Positions 1 to 6,761 of a stretch of DNA of 30,052 nucleotides are shown in pieces. Position numbers and translations under genes: made by a program. The stretch's first letter is position 1; the number at the start of each line of letters is the position of its first letter. The DNA comes from CBDUXT01 sp965371245. Its GTDB lineage: Bacteria; Planctomycetota; Phycisphaerae; UBA1845. Below the pieces are notes generated by a model. That model had not been told where the DNA came from, ran no database searches, and saw only the letters and a program-made list of their open reading frames with translations. The stretch covers positions 1 to 30,052 of the forward strand of contig CBDUXT010000076.1 of the NCBI GenBank assembly GCA_965371245.1. Direction: 5' to 3'.

Positions 1-63
1 GGCTCGGAAAAAAAGAGCGCGGCTCAGGGTCGAGGGTATGCGGGTGCCCCATCCTCTGCACGC

Positions 64-105
64 GTGTCACTGCTCTTGAGCAGTGCCGGCGTTCCCGGGT
101 GCTCG
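64..105. repeat. Palindromic repeat, CACTGCTCTTGAGCAGTG type (half copy)
   Basis: Positions 69-85 read CACTGCTCTTGAGCAGTG-like, a hairpin with 7-8 bp arms. It is followed by GCCGGCGTTC. The same words, in a longer inverted form, recur at 29893-29967 at the other end of the window. It is therefore a dispersed repeat and not a local terminator. Its function is unknown. Confidence 0.7.
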
Positions 106-110
106 AAACT

Positions 111-136
111 CCGCGCGGGCTTAAAGCCCGCGGCTC
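111..136. repeat. REP-like palindrome, CCGCGCGGGCT-AAGCCCGCGG family, copy 1
   Basis: A near-perfect palindrome (GCGGGCT, short centre, AAGCCCGC) followed by GGCTC. Three more copies, all in the same orientation, lie at 1787-1814, 2698-2725 and 8011-8036, each between genes. This pattern is typical of dispersed REP-like elements. No mobile gene is attached. Confidence 0.85.
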
Positions 137-235
137 AGGGTCGAGGGTTACTCAGGGTCGAGGGCGGCTCAGGGTCGAGGGCGGCTCAGGGTCGAGGGTT
201 ACTCAGGCTCGAGGGCGGCTGAGGATCGAGCGTGG
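134..235. repeat. 17-bp tandem repeat array, six units
   Basis: The unit is CTCAGGGTCGAGGG plus a three-base spacer. Cores start at 134, 151, 168, 185, 202 and 219, exactly 17 bp apart. The first four cores are identical and the last two carry substitutions (GGCTCGAGGG, then CTGAGGATCGAGCG). The spacers are TTA or CGG. An isolated seventh core lies at 23-36. This is a minisatellite-like array outside any gene. Confidence 0.9.
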
Positions 236-261
236 CATGCCCAAGCGAAGCGCGGGCATGG
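230..261. repeat. GCGTGGCATGCCCAAG repeat, family B, copy 1
   Basis: This copy faces a second one at 319-351 in inverted orientation. The 16-bp ends (230-245 and 336-351) are exact reverse complements, and the inner CGCGGGCATG / CATGCCCGCG words match too. A diverged third copy sits at 10864-10893. It is a dispersed palindromic element of unknown function. Confidence 0.8.
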
Positions 262-302
262 AAGCTCGGAAAGACGAACCCGCTTCCTGGATACGCCCCG
301 AT

Positions 303-863
303 TCAGCGCACGGCGACACATGCCCGCGCCTGCGGCTTGGGCATGCCACGCGCTCGGATCGCGGGAATAATCCTTTCGAGCCCCGCGAGACCTCCGAACA
401 GGATCGCGGCAAAGAAGACGTCGCCTGCGACGGTGTTGCGAAAGAAGGGAATGGCGGCAACATAGCATGCGGCCAGACCGCCCGCGGTCTTGGGATACAT
501 ATCGAAGACAACCCACACGGCAAGGTTGGTGATGACGAAGAACGACACGGACCCAGCCAGGGAGGCGGCCAGGATCGCCCAGGGTGATGGCACGGACGCG
601 ACCCACGTGCCGATCCCCACAATGAGCACGAGGCTGCCGTACACCGCCGGGGTTAACACGTGGAACCCGTGCGGCAGAAACAGATCACTGAGAACCATGG
701 CCAGCAACGGAACACACAACCCCACTCGAATGCTTCCGAAACGCGCGCCGGCGAAGAGGGCCATCGCGGCGATTGGCGTAAAGTTCGGTGGATGAGGAAC
801 GAAACGGGCGACGACCGCGATCGACACGAGTGAGACTATCGCGAGAAAACGGGGTAGGGTCAT
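303..863 (-). CDS. DUF6580-family membrane protein, putative transporter component
   Basis: A 186-residue integral membrane protein with about five hydrophobic segments. The N-terminal half carries the DUF6580 signature: NFTPIAAMALFAGARFG at about residues 27-43, then the VPLLAMVLSDLFL segment followed by HGFH. Members are annotated as putative transport proteins and resemble small substrate-binding subunits, but the substrate is unproven. The start is well supported by AAAGGAG about 9 bp upstream on the minus strand. The ATG directly follows the stop codon of the Dph6-like gene, so the two are probably co-translated. The last 15 or so residues (from RGMPKPQ) are encoded by a family B repeat, so the native C-terminus has probably been replaced. 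As the last gene of a run starting at a cobalamin riboswitch, it may belong to a B12-related uptake cluster; this is inference. Confidence 0.85.
   Translation of the reverse strand: MTLPRFLAIVSLVSIAVVARFVPHPPNFTPIAAMALFAGARFGSIRVGLCVPLLAMVLSDLFLPHGFHVLTPAVYGSLVLIVGIGTWVASVPSPWAILAASLAGSVSFFVITNLAVWVVFDMYPKTAGGLAACYVAAIPFFRNTVAGDVFFAAILFGGLAGLERIIPAIRARGMPKPQARACVAVR
319..351. repeat. Family B repeat, copy 2, overlapping the 3' end of the DUF6580 gene
   Basis: Inverted partner of the 230-261 copy. Its outer 16 bp (336-351) are the exact reverse complement of 230-245. It lies inside the coding region of the minus-strand membrane protein and supplies most of its last 15 codons. Confidence 0.8.
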
Positions 864-1730
864 CTAACGGCTCCTTTCTTGGTTGGTGCGGACCGAGTGC
901 CCGCATGCCTGGCTGTGCGATGAGTCGCCAACGTCGGTGGGTAGAAGATCGGCGAAGAACCGCGAGTCTCGCTTCACCACTTCGCCAACGGTGATGTCGA
1001 TCGGGCTGCTGAAGACGGGTCCATTCCAGACGAACGAGTGGAACTCGCCGTTCTCGCCGCAGGGATCGATCCCGATTTCCCGTGATTCAGTTTTCGAGCT
1101 GCCGACGCCTGTTCGAGCCGGCGAAGGGCCGCACGGTGGTGACGACGGCCGATCCGAGCCAACCGGTGCGTCCGCCTTGTCCATCGTGTCGCGCGGCACG
1201 CGAACCCGGCCAAGATCATCAAGAAGCCGGGAATCGAACGCGCGGCCGGCGAACGATCGGTCGAGCTTCTTGCCATCGACGCAGGAAAGCCTTGCTCGAA
1301 ATCCCAGCGCGATGAACGTCCGCGCCAACTCACTCGTGTCGCGCCGCCACAGAGGGAACACGGCCCCCAACCCCACCTCGGCAAGCCGCCGCTCACGGTA
1401 GGCCCGCAGATCTTCGAGGAAGATGTCACCGAAGGCGACGGCGCGGATGCCCTGCCGCTGAAAGCCGTGGCAGGCGCCGGCCATGGCCTTCTCGTACTCC
1501 GCATTGTCGCAATGAGCGGTGACGTAGATTTTGTGTAGTGGGATGCCGATCTCGTCGGCCTGGCGGTCGAGCAGCACCTCACGCACGCCGTGGTGGCTGA
1601 CTCGGCGAAAGTCAAAGGCGAGCGTGGTGAGCAGCGCCCGAACCTCGAAACCAGAGTCGCGCCGGAGGCTGTGTAGTGCCAGGGCGCTGTCTTTTCCGCC
1701 ACTCCAGGAGAGTACGACCGGTTCGGACAT
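864..1730 (-). CDS. Dph6-related PP-loop ATP pyrophosphatase
   Basis: A 288-residue N-type ATP pyrophosphatase of the diphthine-ammonia-ligase-like family (COG2102, MJ0570-related). The PP-loop SWSGGKDS is at residues 8-15, GDIFLEDLRAYRE at about 101-113 and DPCGENGEFH at 222-231, all typical of the family. Bacteria do not make diphthamide, so the true substrate is unknown. A longer open frame runs upstream to 1826, but that part is encoded by a palindromic repeat; the ATG at 1730 places the PP-loop at the usual position. Odd features are an extra hydrophilic, Pro/Ser-rich stretch of about 45 residues (about 175-220) just before the DPCGENGEF motif and a polar C-terminal tail. The stop abuts the start of the DUF6580 gene. 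The riboswitch-led context suggests a role linked to cobalamin, by inference. Confidence 0.88.
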   Translation of the reverse strand: MSEPVVLSWSGGKDSALALHSLRRDSGFEVRALLTTLAFDFRRVSHHGVREVLLDRQADEIGIPLHKIYVTAHCDNAEYEKAMAGACHGFQRQGIRAVAFGDIFLEDLRAYRERRLAEVGLGAVFPLWRRDTSELARTFIALGFRARLSCVDGKKLDRSFAGRAFDSRLLDDLGRVRVPRDTMDKADAPVGSDRPSSPPCGPSPARTGVGSSKTESREIGIDPCGENGEFHSFVWNGPVFSSPIDITVGEVVKRDSRFFADLLPTDVGDSSHSQACGHSVRTNQERSR

Positions 1731-1786
1731 GGTTCGATGACCTCTCGGTATGGCGCGCGTTGACCGAAGCCGCAAAGCGGACGAAC

Positions 1787-1814
1787 GTCCGCGCGGGCTA
1801 AAGCCCGCGGCTCG
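1787..1814. repeat. REP-like palindrome, CCGCGCGGGCT family, copy 2
   Basis: GTCCGCGCGGGCT then AAAGCCCGCGGCTC, in the gap between the prepilin-like gene and the Dph6-like gene. Same sequence and orientation as the copies at 111, 2698 and 8011. Confidence 0.88.
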
Positions 1815-1829
1815 GGTACCACGCACGGA

Positions 1830-2615
1830 TTATTGCAGGTCGAAAAGGCGATTGTCGTCGTGTCGGCCGAACCAACCGATGCCGAAGCGCTCGGGCTTGG
1901 TGCGGTAGAGCCCACTCGAGGCCGTGAACGTTCGCTCGTGGGCATCGACGTGGCCGTCACACCAGGCGACATTGGCCAGGCCTCGATGTCGAAAATGAAT
2001 CGACGGGTCGGCACGGGTGCCCGCAAACTGCGGATGGAACCGGGGTTCCGCGAAGCTGTACTCGATCAGCCTGCTAGCGGCGAAGGCTGCGTCCGTGAAC
2101 ATGATCGTCTCGGCCGGCCTACGTACCCAGCCTGTTACGGCTCCGCTACGATCGGTCGCCACCTCAAAGACCGACTCGGCGCGCTGGACAAGCTGGACAC
2201 CGAGAAAGCGGTTGTTGTAGCCATATCCACCGTTGCCGCGTTCAAAGCCGCCGCTTTCGGCCGCGATTTCTTCGGCCGGGAAGGACGGGCACTGACGGAT
2301 GGCTCCCTCGGGACCGAGGTACGGAACCAGCGGGCCGCGAGGTGAGTCGAACGGCTCACCGGGCACGTCGCGCGTTCCGTGCCATCGGTGAAGGTTTTGG
2401 CGGAAGTCGGGGGCACCGGCGACGTAGACGCCGAAGTCCTGACTGTAGTAACCATTGGCCAGCCCAATCTGGCGGATGTTGGAACGGCAGACCACGGCCC
2501 GCGCGTGATGCCGCGCTGCTGACATGCTCGGAAGCAAGACCGCGGTCAACATGGCGATGATGCCCATGACGACGAGAACCTCCAGAAGGGTGAAGCCGAC
2601 GCGAGCACGGCGCAT
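1830..2615 (-). CDS. Prepilin-type N-terminal cleavage/methylation protein with H-x9-DG motif
   Basis: A 261-residue type II secretion/type IV pilus pseudopilin-like protein. RARVG then FTLLEVLVVMGII forms the prepilin peptidase site (cleavage after Gly7, Glu at mature position 5) and the hydrophobic helix. A planctomycete-type H-x9-DG motif lies near the C-terminus (His210, Asp220-Gly221). The chosen ATG at 2615 gives a 7-residue leader; an ATG at 2684 would give a 30-residue leader, and the frame further upstream is made of a REP-like repeat. No clear Shine-Dalgarno is seen at either. Such proteins are very numerous in planctomycetes, are exported to the envelope, and have mostly unknown jobs. 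It lies between the riboswitch-controlled secreted protein and the Dph6-like gene, so it may be B12-regulated with them. Confidence 0.85.
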   Translation of the reverse strand: MRRARVGFTLLEVLVVMGIIAMLTAVLLPSMSAARHHARAVVCRSNIRQIGLANGYYSQDFGVYVAGAPDFRQNLHRWHGTRDVPGEPFDSPRGPLVPYLGPEGAIRQCPSFPAEEIAAESGGFERGNGGYGYNNRFLGVQLVQRAESVFEVATDRSGAVTGWVRRPAETIMFTDAAFAASRLIEYSFAEPRFHPQFAGTRADPSIHFRHRGLANVAWCDGHVDAHERTFTASSGLYRTKPERFGIGWFGRHDDNRLFDLQ

Positions 2616-2697
2616 GCGATCAGCCGTGGATCGCGTTGATGTTGCGGTGGCGAGGGGCGAGCGGCATCGACGTTCGGCGCCCATCTCGCGAACTTGG

Positions 2698-2725
2698 GTC
2701 CGCGCGGGCTGAAGCCCGCGGCTCG
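2698..2725. repeat. REP-like palindrome, CCGCGCGGGCT family, copy 3
   Basis: GTCCGCGCGGGCT then GAAGCCCGCGGCTC, in the gap between the secreted beta-propeller gene and the prepilin-like gene. Same orientation as the other copies. Confidence 0.88.
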
Positions 2726-2763
2726 GGGCGCCATCGGGTTGTCGGGATCCACGCATGCCTGGT

Positions 2764-5004
2764 TCACCTGGGGCCGGTCACACGGAGCGTCCACGCGGCG
2801 ACGTCCGCGAGGTCGATGACGTCGTCGGGCTCGCGATCAAGCCGGACGCAGCCCGCCGCCGCCGCGCCGCCTCTACCGATACAAAGCTGCATGGCCGACC
2901 AATCGCGAAGGTCGATGTCGCGGTCGTCGTCGAAATCTCCGAACGTGTCGGGGGCGGCGTCTGCCACGGCGTCGATCTCGGCGGACTTCTCCGCGAAGAA
3001 CATGGTCACCACGTCAACGGCCGTGGTGAGCCGGATGAAATCGAAGCCGGGCAGGTCGGCCGGCAGACCGGTTTCGGGATCGACGGCCCAGGCAATGTCG
3101 AAGGCGTCGCCTCCGCCGGAACCGGGGGTGACGCCGACGGTCAACGAATCGTCGGGCACGGTGTAGAACCGATCCGGCAGCGTCGCGCTCTGATCGACGA
3201 CGTCGTCCCCATCCAGGTCGCCAAGGAGCAGGGTCGGCGAATAGTCGGCGTAGCCGAAGATGCCCTCGACGCCCATGTCCGGACTGGGGTTCACGACCAC
3301 CGGAGATCCGAAGAGGTCGGCCGGCAGCTCGAACGCCCGCGTGGTCCAAACGCCGGTTGACCCGGGTGGAATCCAGGACGCCAGCGCGGGCGGAAAGGCC
3401 GCGTCGTCAACGTCGTCGTCCCACGTGGCGATCAGCAATTGCGCTGCGGGATCAGCGATGTGCGAACCGGGAATCAGGAACCACGCATCGTCGGCCAACC
3501 CGTTTACGTTTGCGTCCAGGCTGATCTCGATCGTGGCGGCCTCGGCCCAGTGGTCGTGGGGCTCGCCGCCAGGCCAAAAGGCGTTTCCGAACACGATGGC
3601 GTCCATGCCGAACCGGTTGAAGGGGTCGTCCACGACGGTGTGATCAAAGCCGAGCGTGATCGACCCGCCGAAACCACCGAGCGTGACAATTGACGAGTTG
3701 TCAGCCGCCTGACGTCCTCCCCCCTTCGGCGGACCCAGCGTCCGCGCCGGATCATTGAAGGCCGGGTCGCCGACGAACTGGCCGGGAGCGGGTTCGTGGC
3801 TGACGACCGACGTGGCGAACGCACCTGGGCCGCGGGTCGGGTCGCGATAGACGTGGACGGTGGTTGCGCCGAAGTCGCGAACATACATTTCCGACAGGGG
3901 CGCGTTGTAGCCGACCGCGTAGAAGTTGAAGTCGTTATCTGTGATCGGATCGAGCCGGCGCACCTGCGCGACGTCCGATGCATCGACGGGAGAGATGCCC
4001 AGAAGCGCGGCGTTGATGCGAGCCGCGCGCACGATCGCGACCGCGTCGTCGTCCGGCGCGGCGTCGGCCCCACCGACCAGCAGGTTGCCGTGATCGTCGA
4101 AGCCAAGTGAGACGCCGCCGAGCACATCGACGATGAACGTGCCGTCGGTTTCAAAGTTCAGCGGGTCGCCGCCGGCGAGCGGCGCGGTCCACTCCTCAAA
4201 CCTGAACGCCTTGATCGTTCCCGTTCCGCTTGGACCGATGGAAGAGAGACCGTTGGCGGTTACGAGATTCCCACCGGCGTCGAAGGCGATGCCGCCCGAT
4301 GCCCCGCCGACGCTATCGATCACGACGGTGTTGATCGGGCTGACGGGGTCTGCGCTGAGCGTGTCGAGCACGGTGACGCTGCTGCCGTTGGAGAAATCGC
4401 TCGCCGTGAGCGCGATGCGTGTATCGTCGATCCAGCGGCCGTCGGTATGGTTGGCCGCGAACCACGTGCCTACAACCGTGGCCAGGTCGAACACGCCGAC
4501 CTCGAAGTTGCCGAAGCTCGCCCCGCCGCAGTTTCCCACGGCGATCTTCGTGCCGTCCGGCGATGGACGAACGAAGGACGGGCCGAAGGCGTTGAGGTCG
4601 GCGCCTGGCAAGGTACCGTGTAGCGTGAAAACGCGGTCGTGCGGGCCGGTCTCCATGTAAACGTCCGCCCCTACGAGAACAATGAGTCGCCCATCCGCAA
4701 GGGCGTCAAAGGTCGTCGTACCCTCAGGCAACTCGAACGATCCCGCGAGTTCGTACCGATCGAAGACACCGGCTCTTGCGACCGGCGGCACGGCGCTCGC
4801 CACACAGATCGTGGCGATCAGGTGGACCAAAAAGCGAACGCTCGTGTTGCGACACAGCGGAATCGGCGCGCCATCCGAGCCGCGCCGGTAAGACGACGAG
4901 CTGCCGAAGTATCGGGCACGCTCGCCCTTCCGCTCCCTCACGGTCGCGGCTCGGTACACAGACCCGATAAAAACCCTACGAAAACTGCATCCCGTGTCGT
5001 TCAT
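2764..5004 (-). CDS. Secreted beta-propeller protein with dockerin-like tail, under a cobalamin riboswitch (candidate B12-capture protein)
   Basis: A 746-residue exported protein. The ATG at 5004 is preceded six bases away by AAAGGAG. A long polar N-region leads to a hydrophobic stretch at about 58-72 and a likely cleavage site VARA-G at 78. Residues ~80-390 look like repeated beta-propeller blades (for example RPSPDGTKIAVGN, FDAGGNLVTANG, FDDHGNLLVGG). Residues ~400-680 form a second domain with PAPGQF, LGGFGGSITLGFD, IVFGNAF and EISLDANVNGLADDAW. From memory this resembles surface proteins in Bacteroidota B12-transport loci; that link needs a profile search. Residues ~688-746 hold two Asp-rich loops (FDDDRDIDLRD, LDREPDDVIDLAD) like a planctomycete dockerin. 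The gene follows a cobalamin riboswitch and terminator, so B12 should switch it off. A function in scavenging corrinoids at the cell surface, as for BtuG, is inferred. Confidence 0.85.
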   Translation of the reverse strand: MNDTGCSFRRVFIGSVYRAATVRERKGERARYFGSSSSYRRGSDGAPIPLCRNTSVRFLVHLIATICVASAVPPVARAGVFDRYELAGSFELPEGTTTFDALADGRLIVLVGADVYMETGPHDRVFTLHGTLPGADLNAFGPSFVRPSPDGTKIAVGNCGGASFGNFEVGVFDLATVVGTWFAANHTDGRWIDDTRIALTASDFSNGSSVTVLDTLSADPVSPINTVVIDSVGGASGGIAFDAGGNLVTANGLSSIGPSGTGTIKAFRFEEWTAPLAGGDPLNFETDGTFIVDVLGGVSLGFDDHGNLLVGGADAAPDDDAVAIVRAARINAALLGISPVDASDVAQVRRLDPITDNDFNFYAVGYNAPLSEMYVRDFGATTVHVYRDPTRGPGAFATSVVSHEPAPGQFVGDPAFNDPARTLGPPKGGGRQAADNSSIVTLGGFGGSITLGFDHTVVDDPFNRFGMDAIVFGNAFWPGGEPHDHWAEAATIEISLDANVNGLADDAWFLIPGSHIADPAAQLLIATWDDDVDDAAFPPALASWIPPGSTGVWTTRAFELPADLFGSPVVVNPSPDMGVEGIFGYADYSPTLLLGDLDGDDVVDQSATLPDRFYTVPDDSLTVGVTPGSGGGDAFDIAWAVDPETGLPADLPGFDFIRLTTAVDVVTMFFAEKSAEIDAVADAAPDTFGDFDDDRDIDLRDWSAMQLCIGRGGAAAAGCVRLDREPDDVIDLADVAAWTLRVTGPR

Positions 5005-5061
5005 GGCTGTCTCCTTTCCCGGGCGGCGCGAACTCCACGTCACAACCATCCGGGTGGCCAC

Positions 5062-5100
5062 AAAAAAATCCCGGTGCCCCTTACGCAGGGGACACCGGGA
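5062..5100 (-). terminator. Intrinsic terminator of the cobalamin riboswitch
   Basis: On the minus strand a 12-bp GC-rich stem (69-80 of this block pairs with 88-100, with one unpaired A at 5092 and a 7-base loop at 5081-5087) is followed by seven Ts (5068-5062). It lies between the riboswitch and the start codon at 5004. It is therefore the natural off-switch in the leader. Confidence 0.92.
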
Positions 5101-5170
5101 TTCAGCAGCCTTGGAGAACGGATGCAGCTAAGAAACCGCCGGAACAGGCGGGGACCGCGCATCGATCGCA

Positions 5171-5218
5171 GTTGCTGACCGGAGCCCCAACACCGGAGGC
5201 ACCACGTCAAGCAGCAAC
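5171..5218 (-). promoter_or_regulatory. Leader hairpin between the riboswitch and its terminator
   Basis: GTTGCTG (5171-5177) and CAGCAAC (5212-5218) pair perfectly, with CCGGAG/CCGGAGG words between them. The hairpin sits between the riboswitch core and the terminator, where an alternative fold would be expected. Its exact role is a guess. Confidence 0.45.
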
Positions 5219-5221
5219 GAT

Positions 5222-5462
5222 TCCCGGCAGGTCTTCTGGCTTACGGATCATCCTACTAACCACGCCTTCTCCGCTTATCGTGCGTGCTACAGGCTTGCAG
5301 CGCGCCGACAACGCGAATGGCCATTGTGGCGTTCGTCCCCGATCACAGCGGCGGGTCCACGGTGGATTTTCACCACCTTCCCTGTTTGGTCCGTCGATCA
5401 ACGGACACCGGCAATCGTGAGCTATTCGGTTGTCAATCGCCGGTCCGCGAGGCGCACCGACG
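5222..5462 (-). ncRNA. Cobalamin riboswitch
   Basis: Read on the minus strand, the RNA begins with TCGGTGC (about 5460). It then shows ACAGGGAAGGTGGTGAAAAT followed by CCACC, then GACCCGCCGCTGTGA (about 5385-5340), the conserved core of the adenosylcobalamin aptamer. It ends with AAGCCAGAAGACCTGCC (5242-5226), the 3' B12 box. The order and spacing fit the Rfam Cobalamin family. It is followed by an intrinsic terminator and then the secreted beta-propeller gene, so binding of cobalamin is expected to stop transcription. Confidence 0.93.
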
Positions 5463-5468
5463 AGGGTA

Positions 5469-5497
5469 CATCTACAGACTTAGCCGTACGCGGTCAA
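5469..5497 (-). promoter_or_regulatory. Candidate promoter for the riboswitch transcript
   Basis: On the minus strand TTGACC (5497-5492) and TAGATG (5474-5469) are 17 bp apart, placing the start about seven bases before the first conserved riboswitch bases. The -10 match is weak. Confidence 0.4.
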
Positions 5498-5555
5498 GGA
5501 AAAACTTTCGCGAGCCAGCGCGTGTGACGGAATCGGCGCCGGGCAGCCCATAGGA

Positions 5556-5570
5556 TGCGTCCCGGACGCA
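5556..5570. repeat. Palindrome TGCGTCC-C-GGACGCA after the dehydrogenase gene
   Basis: A perfect 7-bp palindrome two bases beyond the stop codon of the minus-strand dehydrogenase. A related element lies at 22571-22589, 50 bp after hutF. Both are at gene ends, so they may act as REP-like or transcription-ending hairpins. Confidence 0.65.
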
Positions 5571-5572
5571 CG

Positions 5573-6721
5573 CTACGACCAACAGCGCTCCGTCCGGCTT
5601 TCGACCTTGACCCCACGCGCATCGAGTTCGCGCAGCATGTGCTCGAACAACGTCTTGTCGCGACCGACGACCTCCGGTGGATGGACACCGGGCTCGCTAA
5701 ACTTACCAGCGGCTACCATGCGTGCCATGATGGTGTTCGGAAACGCCGTCGTGCGGGCCATCGAGGAGGTGTCGGTCGCTGCGTCGTATTCATCGTACAG
5801 GTCGTAGATGTGCCGCATCCGGTCGCCTTTGGCGCGCCCCTCGATGACCACGCGCATCACCGTGAAGTCGGCTTCCCTGTCGTCGTAGGACCATTTCGGG
5901 AACAGAAGCTTGGACGTCACGTCCAGGGGTCGAACCATCACGCCGCCCGCCTCGATCGGCTCCTTGCCAAAAAGGCCGGTCTCTTTGAAGACGCGCATCA
6001 GCTCGCAATGGCCGGGATAGCGCAGCGTCTTCTCGACCATGTCAGGGATGTCGATCGTATCGACCAGGCTGCGGAGCCCGTCGGTGATGAAGGCTTCAAG
6101 CGTGCCGACCGACGGGAAATCGATCAACTCCGGCTCGGAAAGCGGCGGCTTGATGACCGTTTGGCCGTTCACCACCACCCGCGCGGGTCGGGTGTATTCC
6201 TCGATCACATCGGAGGGCGCGAAAGGCGCCTTGTATTCATAGGGTCGGCGCCGCACCTTCGGCAGCCCCCCTACATAGATGGCCGCTCGCTCGGTCTCGT
6301 CGAGTTCAGCATGCACGTGCCCGACGATCATGTTCGAGAGCCCCGGCGCCACGCCGCAGTCCACCACGGCCGTCACGCCTCGCTCCTTGGCGAGCGCATC
6401 CAGGGCGGTGGCGTCTTCGGGAATGAACGAGATGTCGCAGTAGGGTTTGCCCGATCTGATCACCGCCTCAAGCGAGGCGAGGCCGATGCGGCTGGGTAGC
6501 GCGCCCAGGACAATGTCGTGATCGCCGGCGACCGCGGTCAGCTTGGCCGGGTCGGATAGATCGAGCCGAGACGTCGTGACACTCGGCACGCTATCGAGGC
6601 GCTCGAGGTTCTCCGGCGAAATATCCGCGGCGGTCACCTCAAAGGTCGGATCGGCGGCAAGATCGCGCACCATCGTCGCCCCCACCCGTCCGCAGCCCAG
6701 AACGATTGCTCTTGTCGTCAT
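5573..6721 (-). CDS. Saccharopine dehydrogenase / lysine 6-dehydrogenase-like oxidoreductase
   Basis: A 382-residue NAD(P)-dependent enzyme. The Rossmann motif GCGRVG is at residues 9-14, followed by an acidic strand (TAADIS) and the GALPSRIGLASLEAVI segment typical of saccharopine-dehydrogenase-type proteins. VDCGVAPGLSNMIVG (about 138-152), VIEEYTRPARVV and EKTLRYPGH match the C-terminal domain of the lysine dehydrogenase branch. The substrate cannot be fixed from sequence: lysine, saccharopine or another amino acid derivative. It lies 40 bp downstream of the EamA transporter on the same strand, so the two may be an operon for an amino-acid-like metabolite. It ends just before the riboswitch promoter. 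Confidence 0.88.
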   Translation of the reverse strand: MTTRAIVLGCGRVGATMVRDLAADPTFEVTAADISPENLERLDSVPSVTTSRLDLSDPAKLTAVAGDHDIVLGALPSRIGLASLEAVIRSGKPYCDISFIPEDATALDALAKERGVTAVVDCGVAPGLSNMIVGHVHAELDETERAAIYVGGLPKVRRRPYEYKAPFAPSDVIEEYTRPARVVVNGQTVIKPPLSEPELIDFPSVGTLEAFITDGLRSLVDTIDIPDMVEKTLRYPGHCELMRVFKETGLFGKEPIEAGGVMVRPLDVTSKLLFPKWSYDDREADFTVMRVVIEGRAKGDRMRHIYDLYDEYDAATDTSSMARTTAFPNTIMARMVAAGKFSEPGVHPPEVVGRDKTLFEHMLRELDARGVKVESRTERCWS

Positions 6722-6761
6722 CAGCCTGTCTCGCGTTTCCCTAGATGCGCCGGTTCGAGTT

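Larger units (their letters stand above)
1..302. other. Gene-free, repeat-rich stretch downstream of the DUF6580 gene
   Basis: I find no convincing coding region here. Open frames exist on both strands but their translations are arginine-, glycine- and serine-rich low-complexity products of the repeats. The stretch holds an isolated copy of a 14-bp repeat core (23-36), a CACTGCTCTTGAGC-type palindrome (64-105), a GCGGGCT/AGCCCGC palindrome (111-136), a 17-bp tandem array (134-235) and half of an inverted GGCATGCCCAAG pair (230-261). It looks like a landing site for several small repeat families. Confidence 0.75.

Noticed and set aside
134..235. CRISPR array
   Set aside because: The period is 17 bp with three-base spacers, far too short for CRISPR repeats and spacers, and no cas gene is nearby.
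864..1730. True diphthamide synthetase
   Set aside because: Diphthamide is an archaeal and eukaryotic EF2 modification; only the family relation is supported here.
974..2026. Second minus-strand frame overlapping the Dph6-like and prepilin-like genes
   Set aside because: Arg/Ser/Pro-rich translation without motifs; the other frame has a PP-loop and the family signature.
5555..6499. Long plus-strand open frame antisense to the dehydrogenase gene
   Set aside because: Its translation is Arg/His/Asp-rich with no family motifs. The minus strand encodes a complete, conserved enzyme; high GC makes such antisense frames common.
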